From Polaribacter sp. Z022 (GTDB lineage: Bacteria; Bacteroidota; Bacteroidia; Flavobacteriales; Flavobacteriaceae), in assembly GCF_023555495.1 (NCBI RefSeq), contig NZ_JALCZO010000002.1, forward strand, positions 1-64,000: DNA of 64,000 bases, read 5' to 3'. The notes below the pieces were generated by a model. It did not search any database and was not told where the DNA came from. It saw only the letters and a program-made list of their open reading frames with translations. Positions 52,901-63,572 of the stretch are shown here, piece after piece. Within the stretch, counting starts at the first letter, position 1; each line of letters opens with the position of its first letter. The translations under genes and the position numbers were made by a program.

Positions 52901-53779
52901 CACTTAACAGGATCTTGGACTACTGATAAAGACTTAAATAATTTAGTTGGTGAATTAGTTCACAACTATAAAATTAAAGTAAATGATCTACAAGGTTCTT
53001 TACGTCGTCAAAAGTTTACAATATCTGTTGGAGATGAATTACCAGCAGGAATTTTAAAACTTGCTAAGATTTACATTGCTAAAAAACGTAAATTAAAAGT
53101 AGGTGATAAAATGGCAGGACGTCATGGTAATAAAGGTATTGTGGCTCGTATTGTAAGAGCAGAAGATATGCCTTTCTTAGAAGACGGAACACCTGTAGAT
53201 ATCGTATTAAATCCATTAGGGGTACCTTCTCGTATGAACATTGGTCAAATTTATGAAACTGTTCTTGGTTGGGCAGGTCAAAAATTAAATACTAAATATG
53301 CAACACCAATATTTGATGGAGCATCTTTAGATCAAATCAATGGAATTACGGATTCAGCTGGTGTACCAAGGTTTGGACATACTTACTTATATGATGGTGG
53401 AACAGGAAAGCGTTTCGATCAACCAGCAACAGTTGGTATCATTTATATGATTAAGTTAGGTCACATGATTGAGGATAAAATGCACGCACGTTCTATTGGA
53501 CCTTACTCATTAATTACACAACAACCATTAGGAGGTAAAGCTCAATTTGGAGGTCAACGTTTTGGAGAGATGGAAGTTTGGGCACTTGAAGCATATGGAG
53601 CATCAAGTATCTTAAGAGAAATCTTAACTGTAAAATCTGATGATGTAATGGGTAGAGCTAAAACATACGAAAGTATTGTTAAAGGTGAAACTATGCCAGA
53701 ACCTGGATTACCAGAATCATTTAACGTATTAATGCACGAACTTAAAGGTTTAGGTTTAGACGTTAGATTAGAAGAATAA
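49967..53779 (+). CDS. rpoB: DNA-directed RNA polymerase subunit beta
   Basis: A 1270-residue subunit. The rifampicin-region segment ([20 protein letters not shown]), [18 protein letters not shown], and the C-terminal [20 protein letters not shown] and [12 protein letters not shown] are all present. The protein starts at a TTG codon (49967), giving [15 protein letters not shown]; no ATG lies in frame within the first 16 codons. It is shorter than E. coli RpoB (1342) as is usual in Bacteroidota. A hairpin separates it from rpoC. Confidence 0.98.
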   Translation: MATKNTTERINFATSQMIKEYPDFLDIQVKSFQDFFQLQTKAEERGEEGLYKTFMDNFPITDTRNQFVLEFLDYFVDPPRYSIQECIERGLTHSVPLKARLKLYCTDPEHEDFETIVQDVYLGTIPYMTNSGTFVINGAERVVVSQLHRSPGVFFGQSFHANGTKLYSARVIPFKGSWIEFATDINQVMYAYIDRKKKLPVTTLFRAIGFERDKDILEIFDLAEEVKVSKAGLKKVLGRKLAARVLKTWHEDFVDEDTGEVVSIERNEIIFDRDTILEKEHIDEIIDAGAKTVLLHKEDNDMADYAIIHNTLQKDPTNSEKEAVEHIYRQLRNAEPPDEETARGIIDKLFFSEQRYNLGEVGRFRMNTKLQLNEPIDQKVLTKLDIITIIKYLIELINSKAEVDDIDHLSNRRVRTVGEQLAGQFGVGLARMARTIRERMNVRDNEVFTPIDLINAKTLSSVINSFFGTNQLSQFMDQTNPLAEITHKRRLSALGPGGLSRERAGFEVRDVHYTHYGRLCPIETPEGPNIGLISSLSVFAKVNNLGFIETPYRKVDNGAVAVGEPPIYLSAEEEEGMKIAQSNLELKEDGSIVLDRVIAREEGDFPVVTPDVIDYMDVAPNQIASISASLIPFLEHDDANRALMGSNMMRQAVPLLRPESPIVGTGLERRVAKDSRILINAEGAGEVTYVDANKITIKYDRNEEEKLVSFDSEEVSYNLIKFRKTNQGTNINLKPIVEKGDRVEEGQVLCEGYATQKGELALGRNMKVAFMPWKGYNFEDAIVISEKVVREDIFTSIHIDEYSLDVRDTKLGTEELTNDIPNVSEEATKDLDENGMIRIGAEVNPGDILIGKITPKGESDPTPEEKLLRAIFGDKAGDVKDASLKASPSLRGVVIDKKLFKRAVKDKNKRLRDKEAVATLEASFVSKFEGLKDILIEKLFTLISGKTSQGVYNDLGEEVLPKGKKYTLKMLNSVDDYVHLTGSWTTDKDLNNLVGELVHNYKIKVNDLQGSLRRQKFTISVGDELPAGILKLAKIYIAKKRKLKVGDKMAGRHGNKGIVARIVRAEDMPFLEDGTPVDIVLNPLGVPSRMNIGQIYETVLGWAGQKLNTKYATPIFDGASLDQINGITDSAGVPRFGHTYLYDGGTGKRFDQPATVGIIYMIKLGHMIEDKMHARSIGPYSLITQQPLGGKAQFGGQRFGEMEVWALEAYGASSILREILTVKSDDVMGRAKTYESIVKGETMPEPGLPESFNVLMHELKGLGLDVRLEE

Positions 53780-53790
53780 CAAAAATTGAC

Positions 53791-53819
53791 ACAAGAAGTA
53801 GATTTATGCTACTTCTTGT
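53791..53819 (+). other. Stem-loop between rpoB and rpoC
   Basis: A perfect 11-base stem ACAAGAAGTAG (53791-53801) with CTACTTCTTGT (53809-53819) and a seven-base loop, 12 bases past the rpoB stop. It is followed by TGTCATTTATT, not a T run, so full termination is unlikely. It may stabilise or process the message. Confidence 0.6.
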
Positions 53820-53880
53820 TGTCATTTATTTATAAGTCTCATTGAGACCATTTTTACAATTTTAATTCGAATCCATCAAC

Positions 53881-56800
53881 ATGGCAAGAAAACAAGAGAA
53901 GTACACTGTAAAAAAGTTTAATAAAATCTCAATTGGTTTATCATCACCAGAAGCTATTTTAGAAATTTCTAAAGGTGAAGTTTTAAAACCAGAAACAATA
54001 AATTACCGTACACATAAACCAGAAAGAGATGGTTTATTTTGTGAGCGTATTTTTGGTCCTGTAAAGGATTATGAATGTGCTTGTGGAAAGTACAAAAGAA
54101 TTCGCTACAAAGGTATCGTTTGTGATAGATGCGGTGTAGAAGTTACAGAAAAGAAAGTACGTAGAGATAGAGTAGGTCACATTAATTTAGTGGTTCCTGT
54201 TGCTCATATTTGGTACTTTAGATCATTACCTAACAAAATGGGATACCTTTTAGGTTTACCATCTAAGAAGTTAGATATGATTATTTACTACGAACGTTAC
54301 GTAGTAATTCAACCTGGTATTGCTAAGAATGTTGAAGGAGAGCCATTACAAAAAATGGACTTCTTAACAGAAGAAGAATACCTAGATATTGCTGATGAAT
54401 TACCACAAGACAATCAATACTTAGATGATTCTGACCCAAATAAGTTTATCGCTAAAATGGGAGCAGAGTGTTTAATTGATTTATTAGCTCGTATTGATTT
54501 AGATGCTTTATCTTTTGAATTAAGACATAAAGCAAATACAGAAACGTCTAAACAACGTAAAACTGAAGCATTAAAACGTTTAAATGTTGTTGAAGCATTT
54601 AGAGATTCTCAAAAGAATAGAGAGAATAATCCAGAATGGATGATTATGAAGGCAATTCCGGTAATTCCACCAGAATTAAGACCTTTAGTTCCATTAGATG
54701 GAGGTCGTTTTGCTACTTCAGATTTAAATGATTTATATAGAAGAGTTATTATTAGAAACAATCGTTTAAAAAGATTAGTTGAAATAAAAGCTCCAGAAGT
54801 TATTTTACGTAATGAAAAACGTATGTTACAAGAATCAGTAGATTCATTATTTGATAACACACGTAAATCATCTGCAGTAAAAACAGAATCTAACAGACCT
54901 TTAAAATCTTTATCAGATTCATTAAAAGGTAAACAAGGACGTTTCCGTCAAAACTTATTAGGAAAGCGTGTTGATTATTCTGCACGTTCTGTTATTGTTG
55001 TTGGGCCAGAAATGAAATTATCTGAATGTGGATTGCCAAAAGATATGGCAGCTGAACTTTATAAGCCTTTTGTAATTAGAAAATTAATTGAAAGAGGAAT
55101 TGTAAAAACAGTTAAATCTGCAAAGAAAATAATAGATAGAAAAGAACCAGTTGTTTGGGATATTTTAGAAAATGTAATTAAAGGTCATCCTGTATTATTA
55201 AATAGGGCTCCTACTTTACACAGACTAGGTATTCAAGCTTTCCAACCAAAATTAATTGAAGGAAAAGCTATACAATTACATCCATTAGCATGTTCTGCAT
55301 TTAATGCGGATTTTGATGGGGATCAAATGGCAGTTCACTTACCATTAGGACCTGAAGCTATTTTAGAAGCACAATTATTAATGTTGGCTTCTCATAATAT
55401 TTTAAATCCTGCAAATGGAGCACCAGTAACTGTACCTTCTCAGGATATGGTACTTGGTTTATACTACATGACTAAAGAGAGAATTTCTACTCCAGAAGTA
55501 CCAATTAAAGGAGAAGGATTAACTTTTTATTCACCAGAAGAAGTAACAATTGCTTTTAACGAAGAAAAAGTTGACTTAAATGCTGGAATTAAAGTAAGAA
55601 CTCAAGATATAGACGAGAATGGAGAGCAAGTAACTAAAATTATAAAAACTACTGTTGGTAGAGTTTTATTTAATGAAAAAGTACCTGCTGCTGCTGGTTA
55701 TATTAATGAAGTATTAACTAAGAAAAACTTACGTGGAATTATTGGTGGTATTTTAAAAGCTACAGATATTCCTACTACAGGAGCATTCTTAGATGAGATA
55801 AAAAATATGGGATATAAATTTGCCTTCCAAGGTGGTTTATCATTCTCATTAGGGGATATTATTATTCCTAAAGAAAAACAAGGTATGATTGAAGAAGCCA
55901 ATAAAGAGGTGGATGTAATTGTATCTAACTATAACATGGGTATGTTAACGCAAAAAGAGCGTTATAATCAGGTAATTGATATTTGGGGTAGAACCAATAA
56001 CGATTTAACTGAGTTATCTATGAAACGTTTACGTGAAGATCAACAAGGGTTTAACTCAGTATACATGATGCTTGATTCTGGTGCAAGGGGTTCTAAAGAA
56101 CAAATTCGTCAGTTAACAGGTATGCGTGGATTAATGGCAAAACCAAAGAAATCTACTGCAGGTGGTGGAGAAATTATTGAAAATCCGATTCTTTCTAACT
56201 TTAAAGAAGGTTTATCAATTTTAGAATACTTTATCTCTACTCACGGTGCACGTAAAGGATTAGCAGATACCGCTTTAAAAACGGCAGATGCAGGTTACTT
56301 AACACGTAGATTAGTAGATGTTTCTCAAGATGTTATTATTAACGAAGAAGATTGTGGTACTTTAAGAGGATTAGAAGTTACTCCGTTAAAGAAAAACGAT
56401 GAGATTGTAGAATCTTTATCAGACAGAATTGAAGGAAGAATTTCTTTAAACAATGTTTATCACCCAGTTACTGAAGAAATCTTATTAGAAGCTAATCAAC
56501 CAATTACTTCTCAGTTAGCTTTAGCTGTTGAAAAATCTGGAATTGATAGATTAGAAGTAAGATCTCCATTAACATGTGAGTCTTCTAGAGGTATTTGTGC
56601 TAAATGTTATGGTCAGAGTTTATCTACTCTTAACAAAGTACAAATTGGTGAAGCAGTTGGTGTAATTGCAGCACAATCTATTGGAGAACCTGGTACACAG
56701 TTAACTTTACGTACATTCCACGTTGGTGGGGTTGCAGGTAACATCTCTGAAGAAAATAAGTTAATTGCTAAGTTTGATGGTAAAGTTGTTATAGAAGATT

Positions 56801-58155
56801 TACGTACAGTTGTTGGTAAAGACAATGAAGGTAATGAAGTTGATATTGTAATATCAAGAACAGCCGAAATTAAAATTATAGATAAGAAAACAGGAATTAC
56901 TCAAAGTACAAATATTATTCCTTACGGTTCAATCATTTTTGATAAAGATAGAAAATCTATTAAAAAAGGAGATGTTATTGTTCAGTGGGATCCATTTAAT
57001 GGTGTGATTGTTTCTGAGTTTGGAGGAAAAGTGAAGTTTGATAATTTAGAACAAGGTATTAACTACTCTGTTGAAATTGATGAACAAACTGGTTTCCAAG
57101 AAAAAGTAATGACTGATTCTAAAAATAAGAAAATCATTGCTTCTTTAATTATTGAAGATGAAGATGGAAATGCTTTACGTTCTTATAGTTTACCAGTAGG
57201 TGCACACCTAATGGTTAATGACGGAGATAAAGTTGAATCTGGACATACTTTAGTTAAAATACCTAGAAAATCTGGTAAAGCAGGTGATATTACTGGAGGT
57301 TTACCTCGTGTAACAGAATTATTTGAAGCACGTAACCCATCTAACCCTTCTGTTGTTTCAGAAATTGATGGTGTAGTATCTTTTGGTAAAATTAAGCGTG
57401 GTAATAGAGAAATTATTGTTGAATCTAAAACAGGAGATATTAGAAAGTATTTAGTTAAACTTTCTAACCAAATTTTAGTTCAAGAAAATGACTTTATTAA
57501 AGCTGGTATGCCATTATCAGATGGAGCTACAACTCCTTCAGATATTTTAAGAATTAAAGGACCTTCTGCAGTTCAAGAATACTTAGTAAACGAAATTCAA
57601 GAAGTTTATCGTTTACAAGGTGTAAAAATTAATGACAAACACTTTGAGGTTGTTGTGCGTCAAATGATGCGTAAAGTTAAAATTATTGATTCTGGAGATA
57701 CTTTATTCTTAGAGAACCAGTTAATTCATAAAATTGATTTTATCAAAGACAATGATGCAATTTACGGAATGAAGGTTGTTGAAGATGCTGGAGATTCTGA
57801 AAATTTACAAGCAGGTCAAATTATTTCTGCACGTCAGTTAAGAGATGAAAATTCTTTATTAAGAAGAAATGATCAAAACTTAGTGGTAGCTAGAGATGCT
57901 AAACCAGCAACAGCAGAACAAGTTTTACAAGGTATTACAAGAGCATCATTACAAACAAAATCATTTATTTCTGCAGCTTCTTTCCAAGAAACTACAAAAG
58001 TATTAAATGAGGCTGCTGTAAGTGGTAAAGTAGATACTTTAGAAGGATTGAAAGAAAATGTAATTGTTGGTAAGAAAATTCCAGCAGGTACAGGTATGAG
58101 ATCTTATGATAAAGTAATTGTAGGACCAAAAGACGAAATAGAGCAAAGTTTCTAA
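53881..58155 (+). CDS. rpoC: DNA-directed RNA polymerase subunit beta'
   Basis: A 1424-residue subunit. The zinc ribbon [20 protein letters not shown] is near residue 67, the catalytic loop NADFDGDQ is at 475-482 with magnesium-binding Asp477, Asp479 and Asp481, and the second zinc site includes [13 protein letters not shown]. The bridge and trigger regions ([23 protein letters not shown] sequence near residue 935) are intact. It is the last core gene of the rpo operon; a terminator follows. Confidence 0.99.
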   Translation: MARKQEKYTVKKFNKISIGLSSPEAILEISKGEVLKPETINYRTHKPERDGLFCERIFGPVKDYECACGKYKRIRYKGIVCDRCGVEVTEKKVRRDRVGHINLVVPVAHIWYFRSLPNKMGYLLGLPSKKLDMIIYYERYVVIQPGIAKNVEGEPLQKMDFLTEEEYLDIADELPQDNQYLDDSDPNKFIAKMGAECLIDLLARIDLDALSFELRHKANTETSKQRKTEALKRLNVVEAFRDSQKNRENNPEWMIMKAIPVIPPELRPLVPLDGGRFATSDLNDLYRRVIIRNNRLKRLVEIKAPEVILRNEKRMLQESVDSLFDNTRKSSAVKTESNRPLKSLSDSLKGKQGRFRQNLLGKRVDYSARSVIVVGPEMKLSECGLPKDMAAELYKPFVIRKLIERGIVKTVKSAKKIIDRKEPVVWDILENVIKGHPVLLNRAPTLHRLGIQAFQPKLIEGKAIQLHPLACSAFNADFDGDQMAVHLPLGPEAILEAQLLMLASHNILNPANGAPVTVPSQDMVLGLYYMTKERISTPEVPIKGEGLTFYSPEEVTIAFNEEKVDLNAGIKVRTQDIDENGEQVTKIIKTTVGRVLFNEKVPAAAGYINEVLTKKNLRGIIGGILKATDIPTTGAFLDEIKNMGYKFAFQGGLSFSLGDIIIPKEKQGMIEEANKEVDVIVSNYNMGMLTQKERYNQVIDIWGRTNNDLTELSMKRLREDQQGFNSVYMMLDSGARGSKEQIRQLTGMRGLMAKPKKSTAGGGEIIENPILSNFKEGLSILEYFISTHGARKGLADTALKTADAGYLTRRLVDVSQDVIINEEDCGTLRGLEVTPLKKNDEIVESLSDRIEGRISLNNVYHPVTEEILLEANQPITSQLALAVEKSGIDRLEVRSPLTCESSRGICAKCYGQSLSTLNKVQIGEAVGVIAAQSIGEPGTQLTLRTFHVGGVAGNISEENKLIAKFDGKVVIEDLRTVVGKDNEGNEVDIVISRTAEIKIIDKKTGITQSTNIIPYGSIIFDKDRKSIKKGDVIVQWDPFNGVIVSEFGGKVKFDNLEQGINYSVEIDEQTGFQEKVMTDSKNKKIIASLIIEDEDGNALRSYSLPVGAHLMVNDGDKVESGHTLVKIPRKSGKAGDITGGLPRVTELFEARNPSNPSVVSEIDGVVSFGKIKRGNREIIVESKTGDIRKYLVKLSNQILVQENDFIKAGMPLSDGATTPSDILRIKGPSAVQEYLVNEIQEVYRLQGVKINDKHFEVVVRQMMRKVKIIDSGDTLFLENQLIHKIDFIKDNDAIYGMKVVEDAGDSENLQAGQIISARQLRDENSLLRRNDQNLVVARDAKPATAEQVLQGITRASLQTKSFISAASFQETTKVLNEAAVSGKVDTLEGLKENVIVGKKIPAGTGMRSYDKVIVGPKDEIEQSF

Positions 58156-58183
58156 TAAATAACGTGTAAACGTTTAAGAGTAT

Positions 58184-58239
58184 AAAGTTGAATTGTTTAC
58201 TGTAAGTTAATTACAATATTCAATTCAACTTTTTTTTTA
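58184..58239 (+). terminator. Intrinsic terminator after rpoC
   Basis: A 12-base stem AAAGTTGAATTG (58184-58195) with CAATTCAACTTT (58221-58232), a 25-base loop holding a small inner GTAA/TTAC stem, and a run of nine or more T residues. Confidence 0.88.
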
Positions 58240-58287
58240 TTTTACAATTTAACAGATACACAATTAAACACATACACGATTTAAATT

Positions 58288-58599
58288 ATGGAAGAAAATC
58301 AAAACAAAGACGGACAAATTAATATTGAATTAGATCAAGAAATTGCAGAAGGAACTTATTCTAACTTAGCAATAATCAATCATTCAATGTCAGAGTTTAT
58401 TGTTGATTTTATTAATATAATGCCAGGTGTTCCTAAGGCTAAAGTAAAATCAAGAATTATTCTAACTCCACAACACGCAAAAAGGTTAACACAGGCTTTA
58501 GCAGATAATGTTAGAAAGTTTGAACAACAACATGGAGAGATTAAAGATTATGAAACTCCACCTATTCCAATGAATTTTGGACCAACAGGACAAGCATAA
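58288..58599 (+). CDS. DUF3467 family protein
   Basis: A 103-residue soluble protein. INIELDQEIAEGTYSNLAI, FIVDFINIMPGVPKAKVKSR and LTPQHAKRLTQALADNVRKF match DUF3467, a small family common in Bacteroidota, often beside rpoC, with no assigned function. It lies behind the rpoC terminator, so it may have its own promoter. The tail (ETPPIPMNFGPTGQA) is Pro-rich. Confidence 0.85.
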   Translation: MEENQNKDGQINIELDQEIAEGTYSNLAIINHSMSEFIVDFINIMPGVPKAKVKSRIILTPQHAKRLTQALADNVRKFEQQHGEIKDYETPPIPMNFGPTGQA

Positions 58600-58633
58600 A
58601 AAAAGGCGAAACTATTAGTTTCGCCTTTTTTTT
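58599..58633. terminator. Bidirectional terminator between DUF3467 gene and aroC
   Basis: Stem AAAGGCGAAACT with AGTTTCGCCTTT, three-base loop, eight T residues on the plus strand and seven A residues upstream that give a T run on the minus strand. It serves the convergent DUF3467 and aroC genes. Confidence 0.9.
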
Positions 58634-58636
58634 ATT

Positions 58637-59701
58637 TTATACTGTTCTTGTTCTATTTAACAACCAATAATCTGCCAATACTAAAGCAGTCATAGCTTCT
58701 ACAATAGGTACAGCTCTTGGTACTACACAAGGATCATGACGTCCTTTACCTGTAATTTCTGTTAATTCGTATTCAGAATTAATTGTTTGTTGATTACTCA
58801 TAATAGTAGCAACTGGTTTAAAAGCAACTCTAAAGTATATGTCTATTCCATTACTAATTCCTCCTTGTATTCCTCCAGAAAGATTAGATTGAGTAGAACC
58901 ATCTGCATTAAAAATATCATTATGTTCTGAACCTTTCATTTTTGCTCCACAAAACCCACTTCCAAATTCAAAACCTTTTACAGCATTAATAGATAACATT
59001 GCACTACCTAATTGAGCATGAAGTTTATGAAAAATAGGCTCTCCTAATCCAACAGGTACATTTTGAGCTACACAAGTAACAGTACCACCAATTGTATCAC
59101 CAGCTTTTCTAATTTCTTGAATTTTAGTAATCATTTTATCTGCTGAAACTTCATCTGGACAACGTACGATGTTAGATTCTGTTTTAGAAAAATCTAAATC
59201 TTGATAAGGTTTATCTAAAAAAATATCACCTACAGAAGAAGTAAAAGCATTAATTTTCATGCTAGCAATTAATTGCTTAGCCAAAGCACCAGCAACTACC
59301 CAATTGGCAGTTTCACGAGCAGAACTTCTACCACCACCTCTATAGTCTCTTATTCCATATTTTTTATCATAAGTATAATCAGCATGAGAAGGTCTGTAAA
59401 CATTGGTGTTATGATTGTAATCTTTAGATTTTTGATTTGTGTTTTTAATAACAAAACCAATAGAAGTACCAGTTGTAACTCCTTCAAATATTCCTGAATG
59501 AAATTCTACAGTATCTGGTTCTTTTCTTTGAGTTACAATTTTAGACTGACCTGGTTTACGTCTATCTAATTCAGCTTGAATAGCATCAAAATCTACTTTT
59601 AAACCTGCAGGAAAGCCATCAATTACACCACCAATTGCGGTACCATGAGATTCTCCATAAGTAGTTACTTTTAATAAATTTCCGAAAGAATTAAATGACA
59701 T
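58637..59701 (-). CDS. aroC: Chorismate synthase
   Basis: A 354-residue FMN-dependent lyase that makes chorismate from EPSP, the last step of the shikimate pathway. [18 protein letters not shown] (about residues 17-34), [20 protein letters not shown] (about 120-139) and the C-terminal [20 protein letters not shown] (about 320-339) are the three family signatures, with the His residues intact. It has a normal length and stands alone on the minus strand. Confidence 0.98.
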   Translation of the reverse strand: MSFNSFGNLLKVTTYGESHGTAIGGVIDGFPAGLKVDFDAIQAELDRRKPGQSKIVTQRKEPDTVEFHSGIFEGVTTGTSIGFVIKNTNQKSKDYNHNTNVYRPSHADYTYDKKYGIRDYRGGGRSSARETANWVVAGALAKQLIASMKINAFTSSVGDIFLDKPYQDLDFSKTESNIVRCPDEVSADKMITKIQEIRKAGDTIGGTVTCVAQNVPVGLGEPIFHKLHAQLGSAMLSINAVKGFEFGSGFCGAKMKGSEHNDIFNADGSTQSNLSGGIQGGISNGIDIYFRVAFKPVATIMSNQQTINSEYELTEITGKGRHDPCVVPRAVPIVEAMTALVLADYWLLNRTRTV

Positions 59702-59875
59702 TGTTCTAAAATTATAATTTTGAATGCAAATATAATAAACTACTGTACAAAAATTGGATTTTATATTGTATTGTAATTATATCTAAAAACTTAATTTTAC
59801 TTAGAATGCTTGATTATTAAGGAGATATGATTTGTAAAAAACTATATTCAAAAAAAATGAAAAATAATTCATTTT

Positions 59876-59909
59876 TTGTTTCAATAAATGAAAAACCTTT
59901 CTATATTTG
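59876..59909 (+). promoter_or_regulatory. tRNA-Ser promoter
   Basis: TTG at 59876-59878 and TATATTTG at 59902-59909, 23 bases apart, with CATCC following. Transcription would begin near 59917 and reach the tRNA at 59944. The rest of the gap from aroC (59702-59875) is AT-rich with nothing recognised. Confidence 0.55.
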
Positions 59910-59943
59910 CATCCGCATTCAGGGAATACCTGATGAGACTCTT

Positions 59944-60028
59944 GGAGAAATGGCAGAGTGGTCGAATGCGGCAGTCTTGAAAACTGTTGACTGTAACAGG
60001 TCCGGGGGTTCGAATCCCTCTTTCTCCG
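59944..60028 (+). tRNA. tRNA-Ser (anticodon TGA)
   Basis: Acceptor arms GGAGAAA and TTTCTCC with discriminator G, long variable arm of a class II tRNA, anticodon loop CTTGAAA with TGA, and GGTTCGAATCC in the T arm. CCA is not encoded. A terminator follows at once. Confidence 0.95.
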
Positions 60029-60030
60029 CA

Positions 60031-60066
60031 AAACCTTATAATCTTTTGATTATAAGGTTTTTTTTA
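60031..60066 (+). terminator. Intrinsic terminator after tRNA-Ser
   Basis: Perfect 13-base stem AAACCTTATAATC with GATTATAAGGTTT, TTTT loop, and T residues continuing to 60065. On the minus strand it may also end the Lrp-family gene transcript. Confidence 0.9.
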
Positions 60067-60083
60067 TTTATAAAATCTTTCTT

Positions 60084-60545
60084 TTAAATGTGAAATTCAG
60101 TTGTTGTATGAATTTCTTTTAAAACAAACGAGCTTTCTAAAACTCCAATATTATCTATTTTAGATAATTTTAGTCTTACAAATTCATGATAAGTATTTAA
60201 ACTTTCGAGGTTTATTTTTAATATGAAATCGACTTTTCCAGCCATATGATAACATTCTTGTATTTCTTTAATTTCTTTAATTTGTTTTTCAAATTTATCT
60301 ATAAATCCTTCATTGTGATAACGTAATGAAACCATACAAACTGCTACTACAGGTTTGTTTAATAGAACTTTATCTAGTATTGCAACATATTTTTTAATAT
60401 AACCTTTTGTTTCTAAACGTTTTATTCTTTCATATACAGGAGAAGCAGTAAGATTTAATAATTGCGCAATTTCTTTAGTAGTTTTTTTTGAATCGTTTTG
60501 AAGAATTCTTAAAATTTTTAGATCAACATCATCTATTTTTTCCAT
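60084..60545 (-). CDS. Lrp/AsnC family transcriptional regulator
   Basis: A 153-residue regulator with an N-terminal HTH (LKILRILQNDSKKTTKEIAQ, then LTASPVYERIKRLETKGYIK) and a C-terminal RAM/ligand domain (about 65-150; CYHMAGKVDFILKI). Such proteins sense amino acids, commonly leucine, and form octamers. It is transcribed away from the threonine-degradation pair tdh-kbl, so control of that pathway by an amino acid is a reasonable inference, as Lrp does with tdh-kbl in E. coli. Confidence 0.92.
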   Translation of the reverse strand: MEKIDDVDLKILRILQNDSKKTTKEIAQLLNLTASPVYERIKRLETKGYIKKYVAILDKVLLNKPVVAVCMVSLRYHNEGFIDKFEKQIKEIKEIQECYHMAGKVDFILKINLESLNTYHEFVRLKLSKIDNIGVLESSFVLKEIHTTTEFHI

Positions 60546-60664
60546 AAGGCAGATAAAATTACTTTTTAAATAGTTTAATAATTAAAGTTATAGAAAAAAA
60601 ATCTTTAAATAAAATTAATTAAAGTATAATTTACTTATTTGTTGTTGATATGAAGTGTTTTTAA

Positions 60665-60693
60665 TTGAAATATGGATTAAATTTCTAATTTTG
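60665..60693 (+). promoter_or_regulatory. tdh promoter
   Basis: TTG at 60665-60667 and TAATTTTG at 60686-60693 with 18 bases between, both exact matches to the Bacteroidota consensus, 20 bases before the tdh ATG. The rest of the 167-base divergent gap is AT-rich and would hold any Lrp sites, none of which could be defined. Confidence 0.7.
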
Positions 60694-60712
60694 TATTATA
60701 TAAATTATTGTA

Positions 60713-61669
60713 ATGAAGTCAGAAAAAATTTTAATTACTGGAGCACTTGGACAATTAGGAACTGTTTTAACAAATGAGCTTCAAAAAAAATACGGTATAA
60801 ATTCTGTTATAGCAACAGATCTAAGACCTAATTTTGATTTTAATGGTGTTTTTGAAACTTTAGACGTTACAAATTTTAAAGCGATTGAAGAATGTGTAAT
60901 AAAGCATAATGTTACTCAAATTTATCATCTAGCTGCTATTTTATCTGCTAATGGAGAGAAAAACCCATTAAAAACATGGGATATTAACATGTCTACACTT
61001 TTTAATGTTTTAGAAGTATCTAGATTATGTAATATTAATAAAATATTTTATCCAAGTTCAATTGCGGTTTTTGGAGATGAAATAGAAAGCGTAAACACAC
61101 CACAATCACCTAACTTAACTCCTTTAACAGTATATGGAATGAGTAAAGTTGCTGGTGAGAATTGGGTAAATTATTATCATAAAAGGTATGGCTTAGATAT
61201 TAGATCTTTAAGATACCCAGGTGTAATTGGGTATCAATCTTTACCTGGAGGAGGAACCACAGATTATGCAGTAGATATTTATCATAAAGCAGTAAATAAT
61301 GAAGATTTTGAATGTTTTTTAAAAGCTTCAACTATGTTACCAATGATTTTTATAGATGATGCTATAAGAGCCACCTTAGAATTAATGGATGCTCCAAGGA
61401 AAATTATTTCAATAAGAACTTCATATAATCTTGCTGGTATGAGTTTTACACCAAATGAACTATATAATTCTATTAGAAAAACATATCCAGATTTTAAAAT
61501 AAGTTATAACCCAGATTTTAGACAAGAAATTGCTGATTCATGGCCAAAAAGTATAGATGATAATACAGCAAGAAAAGATTGGGGATGGAAACCAAATTAT
61601 GATTTGGATAGTATGACAAATATTATGATTCAAAAATTAAAAGCACAATACCACTCTGTAGTAGCCTAA
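60713..61669 (+). CDS. tdh: L-threonine 3-dehydrogenase (NAD-dependent epimerase type)
   Basis: A 318-residue short-chain-type dehydrogenase. The NAD-binding motif ITGALGQLGTVL (residues 6-17) and catalytic Tyr141 and Lys145 (YGMSKVAGENW) are clear, and the C-terminal half follows the UDP-galactose epimerase-like threonine dehydrogenases. It oxidises threonine to 2-amino-3-ketobutyrate, the substrate of the next gene's product, 11 bases away. This type is unrelated to the zinc-dependent Tdh of E. coli. Confidence 0.88.
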   Translation: MKSEKILITGALGQLGTVLTNELQKKYGINSVIATDLRPNFDFNGVFETLDVTNFKAIEECVIKHNVTQIYHLAAILSANGEKNPLKTWDINMSTLFNVLEVSRLCNINKIFYPSSIAVFGDEIESVNTPQSPNLTPLTVYGMSKVAGENWVNYYHKRYGLDIRSLRYPGVIGYQSLPGGGTTDYAVDIYHKAVNNEDFECFLKASTMLPMIFIDDAIRATLELMDAPRKIISIRTSYNLAGMSFTPNELYNSIRKTYPDFKISYNPDFRQEIADSWPKSIDDNTARKDWGWKPNYDLDSMTNIMIQKLKAQYHSVVA

Positions 61670-61680
61670 ATTAAATAATT

Positions 61681-62877
61681 ATGTACGGAAAAATTAAAGA
61701 AAATTTACAAAATGAATTACAAGCTATTAAAAATGAAGGTTTGTATAAAAAAGAACGAATTATTACATCATCTCAAGATGTAGTTATTTCTATTTCTACA
61801 GGAGAAGAGGTCATAAATTTTTGTGCTAATAATTATTTAGGGTTATCAAATAACAAAGAAGTAATTCAGGCAGCAAAAGATACTATGGATACCCATGGAT
61901 TTGGAATGTCTTCTGTTAGATTTATTTGTGGAACCCAAGATATTCATAAATCATTAGAAACTAAAATTGCTGAGTTTTTTCATTGTGAAGATACTATATT
62001 GTATGCTGCAGCATTTGACGCAAATGGAGGTGTTTTTGAACCATTGTTAACAAAAGAAGATGCAATAATTTCTGATTCTTTAAATCATGCATCTATTATA
62101 GATGGTGTTCGTTTATGTAAAGCTGCTCGTTTTAGATATGAAAATAATAACATGCAAGATTTAGAAGCGAAATTGATTGAAGCTAATAAGCAAAATCATC
62201 GTTTTAAAATAATTGTTACAGATGGTGTTTTTTCTATGGATGGAATTGTTGCTGAGTTAGATAAAATTTGTGATTTAGCTGATAAATACGATGCACTTGT
62301 AATGGTAGATGAATGTCATGCTTCTGGTTTTATAGGAAAAACAGGTCGTGGAACTATTGAGTTAAAAAATGTTTTAGGAAGAGTTGATATTATTACAGGT
62401 ACTTTAGGAAAAGCTTTAGGAGGAGCAATGGGTGGATTTACCACCGGTAAAAAAGAAATTATAGAAATGCTTCGTCAAAGATCTAGACCTTATTTATTTT
62501 CTAATTCTTTAGCACCTGCAATTGTTGGTGCTTCTTTAAAAGTTTTTGAAATATTAGAAAAAGATACTTCTTTACGTGATAAATTAGAAAGCAATACCAA
62601 TTACTTTAGAAAAGAAATGGAAACTGCTGGTTTTGATTTGGTTGGAGCAGATGCTGCTATAGTACCAGTTATGCTTTATGATGCCAAACTAGCTCAAGAA
62701 ATGGCTAATGCATTACTATTAGAAGGTATTTATGTAATAGGTTTCTTTTATCCTGTAGTACCAAAAGGTAAAGCAAGAATTAGAGTGCAATTATCTGCTT
62801 CACATACAAAAGAGCATTTAGATAAAGCTGTAAGAGCTTTTGTAAAAGTTGGAAAAGAATTAAATGTAATTAGTTAA
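61681..62877 (+). CDS. kbl: Glycine C-acetyltransferase (2-amino-3-ketobutyrate CoA ligase)
   Basis: A 398-residue PLP enzyme of the alpha-oxoamine synthase family; it splits 2-amino-3-ketobutyrate with CoA to glycine and acetyl-Co[44 protein letters not shown] and the PLP-lysine segment [13 protein letters not shown] (Lys244) are present; length equals E. coli Kbl (398). It completes threonine degradation with tdh. Confidence 0.95.
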   Translation: MYGKIKENLQNELQAIKNEGLYKKERIITSSQDVVISISTGEEVINFCANNYLGLSNNKEVIQAAKDTMDTHGFGMSSVRFICGTQDIHKSLETKIAEFFHCEDTILYAAAFDANGGVFEPLLTKEDAIISDSLNHASIIDGVRLCKAARFRYENNNMQDLEAKLIEANKQNHRFKIIVTDGVFSMDGIVAELDKICDLADKYDALVMVDECHASGFIGKTGRGTIELKNVLGRVDIITGTLGKALGGAMGGFTTGKKEIIEMLRQRSRPYLFSNSLAPAIVGASLKVFEILEKDTSLRDKLESNTNYFRKEMETAGFDLVGADAAIVPVMLYDAKLAQEMANALLLEGIYVIGFFYPVVPKGKARIRVQLSASHTKEHLDKAVRAFVKVGKELNVIS

Positions 62878-62916
62878 TTTACCAATTATATTTAGAATAA
62901 ATTTTTAGTTACTTTT

Positions 62917-62950
62917 TAAACTTCTAATAATTTTTATTATTAGAAGTTTA
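62917..62950 (+). terminator. Hairpin after kbl, probable terminator
   Basis: Perfect 15-base AT-rich stem TAAACTTCTAATAAT with ATTATTAGAAGTTTA and a TTTT loop, 40 bases past the kbl stop. Only a short T run follows, so strength is uncertain. Confidence 0.5.
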
Positions 62951-62967
62951 ATTTGTAATTTTAATTA

Positions 62968-63570
62968 ATGGATTTATTTTCTTCTGAAACAATAAAAAAT
63001 ATTCTTCCTTTTGATGGTATTACCAATTATCATGGATTAATTCTTGATAAAAAACAGTGTGCGTTTTATTATCAAAAATTGATGGAAACAATTTTATTTA
63101 AAAATGATGAAGCTGTTATTTTTGGAAAAAAAATAATTACTAAAAGAAAAGTAGCTTGGTATGGAGAATCTGAATATTCCTATACGTATTCTAAGGTTAC
63201 TAAAACAGCAAATATTTTTACTAAAGAATTATTAGAATTAAAAACTATTGTAGAAAAAGAAACAGGAGAAACGTTTAATTCTTGTTTGTTAAATTTATAT
63301 CATTCTGGAGCAGAAGGGATGGCTTATCATTCTGATGGAGAAAAGATGTTAAAAAAAGATGGTGCAATAGCTTCTCTATCTTTAGGAGCTGAACGTAAAT
63401 TTTCTTTTAAACATAAAGAAAACAAACAGAGAATAGACATTGTTTTAGAAAACGGTAGTTTGTTAGTAATGAAAAAAGGAACTCAAACCAATTGGCTTCA
63501 TAGGTTACCACCAACCAAAAAAGTAAAATCTCCTAGAATTAATTTAACTTTTAGAACAATAGAACTGTAA
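62968..63570 (+). CDS. alkB: Alpha-ketoglutarate-dependent dioxygenase AlkB
   Basis: A 200-residue Fe(II)/2-oxoglutarate oxygenase that removes alkyl groups from damaged DNA or RNA bases. The iron triad is His-x-Asp in YHSDGEKM (about residues 117-124) and the distal His in NWLHRLPP (about 177-184); 2-oxoglutarate-binding Arg residues appear in SPRINLTFR. It belongs to the AlkB/ALKBH2-like group and has its own transcript, separated from kbl by a hairpin. The next gene converges on it. Confidence 0.92.
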   Translation: MDLFSSETIKNILPFDGITNYHGLILDKKQCAFYYQKLMETILFKNDEAVIFGKKIITKRKVAWYGESEYSYTYSKVTKTANIFTKELLELKTIVEKETGETFNSCLLNLYHSGAEGMAYHSDGEKMLKKDGAIASLSLGAERKFSFKHKENKQRIDIVLENGSLLVMKKGTQTNWLHRLPPTKKVKSPRINLTFRTIEL

Positions 63571-63572
63571 GG

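Noticed and set aside
59801..60031. 76-residue minus-strand frame ending with [17 protein letters not shown] sequence
   Set aside because: It is the reverse complement of tRNA-Ser, a well-known false protein.
59827..60087. 86-residue plus-strand frame across tRNA-Ser
   Set aside because: It runs through the tRNA and its terminator and has no family features.
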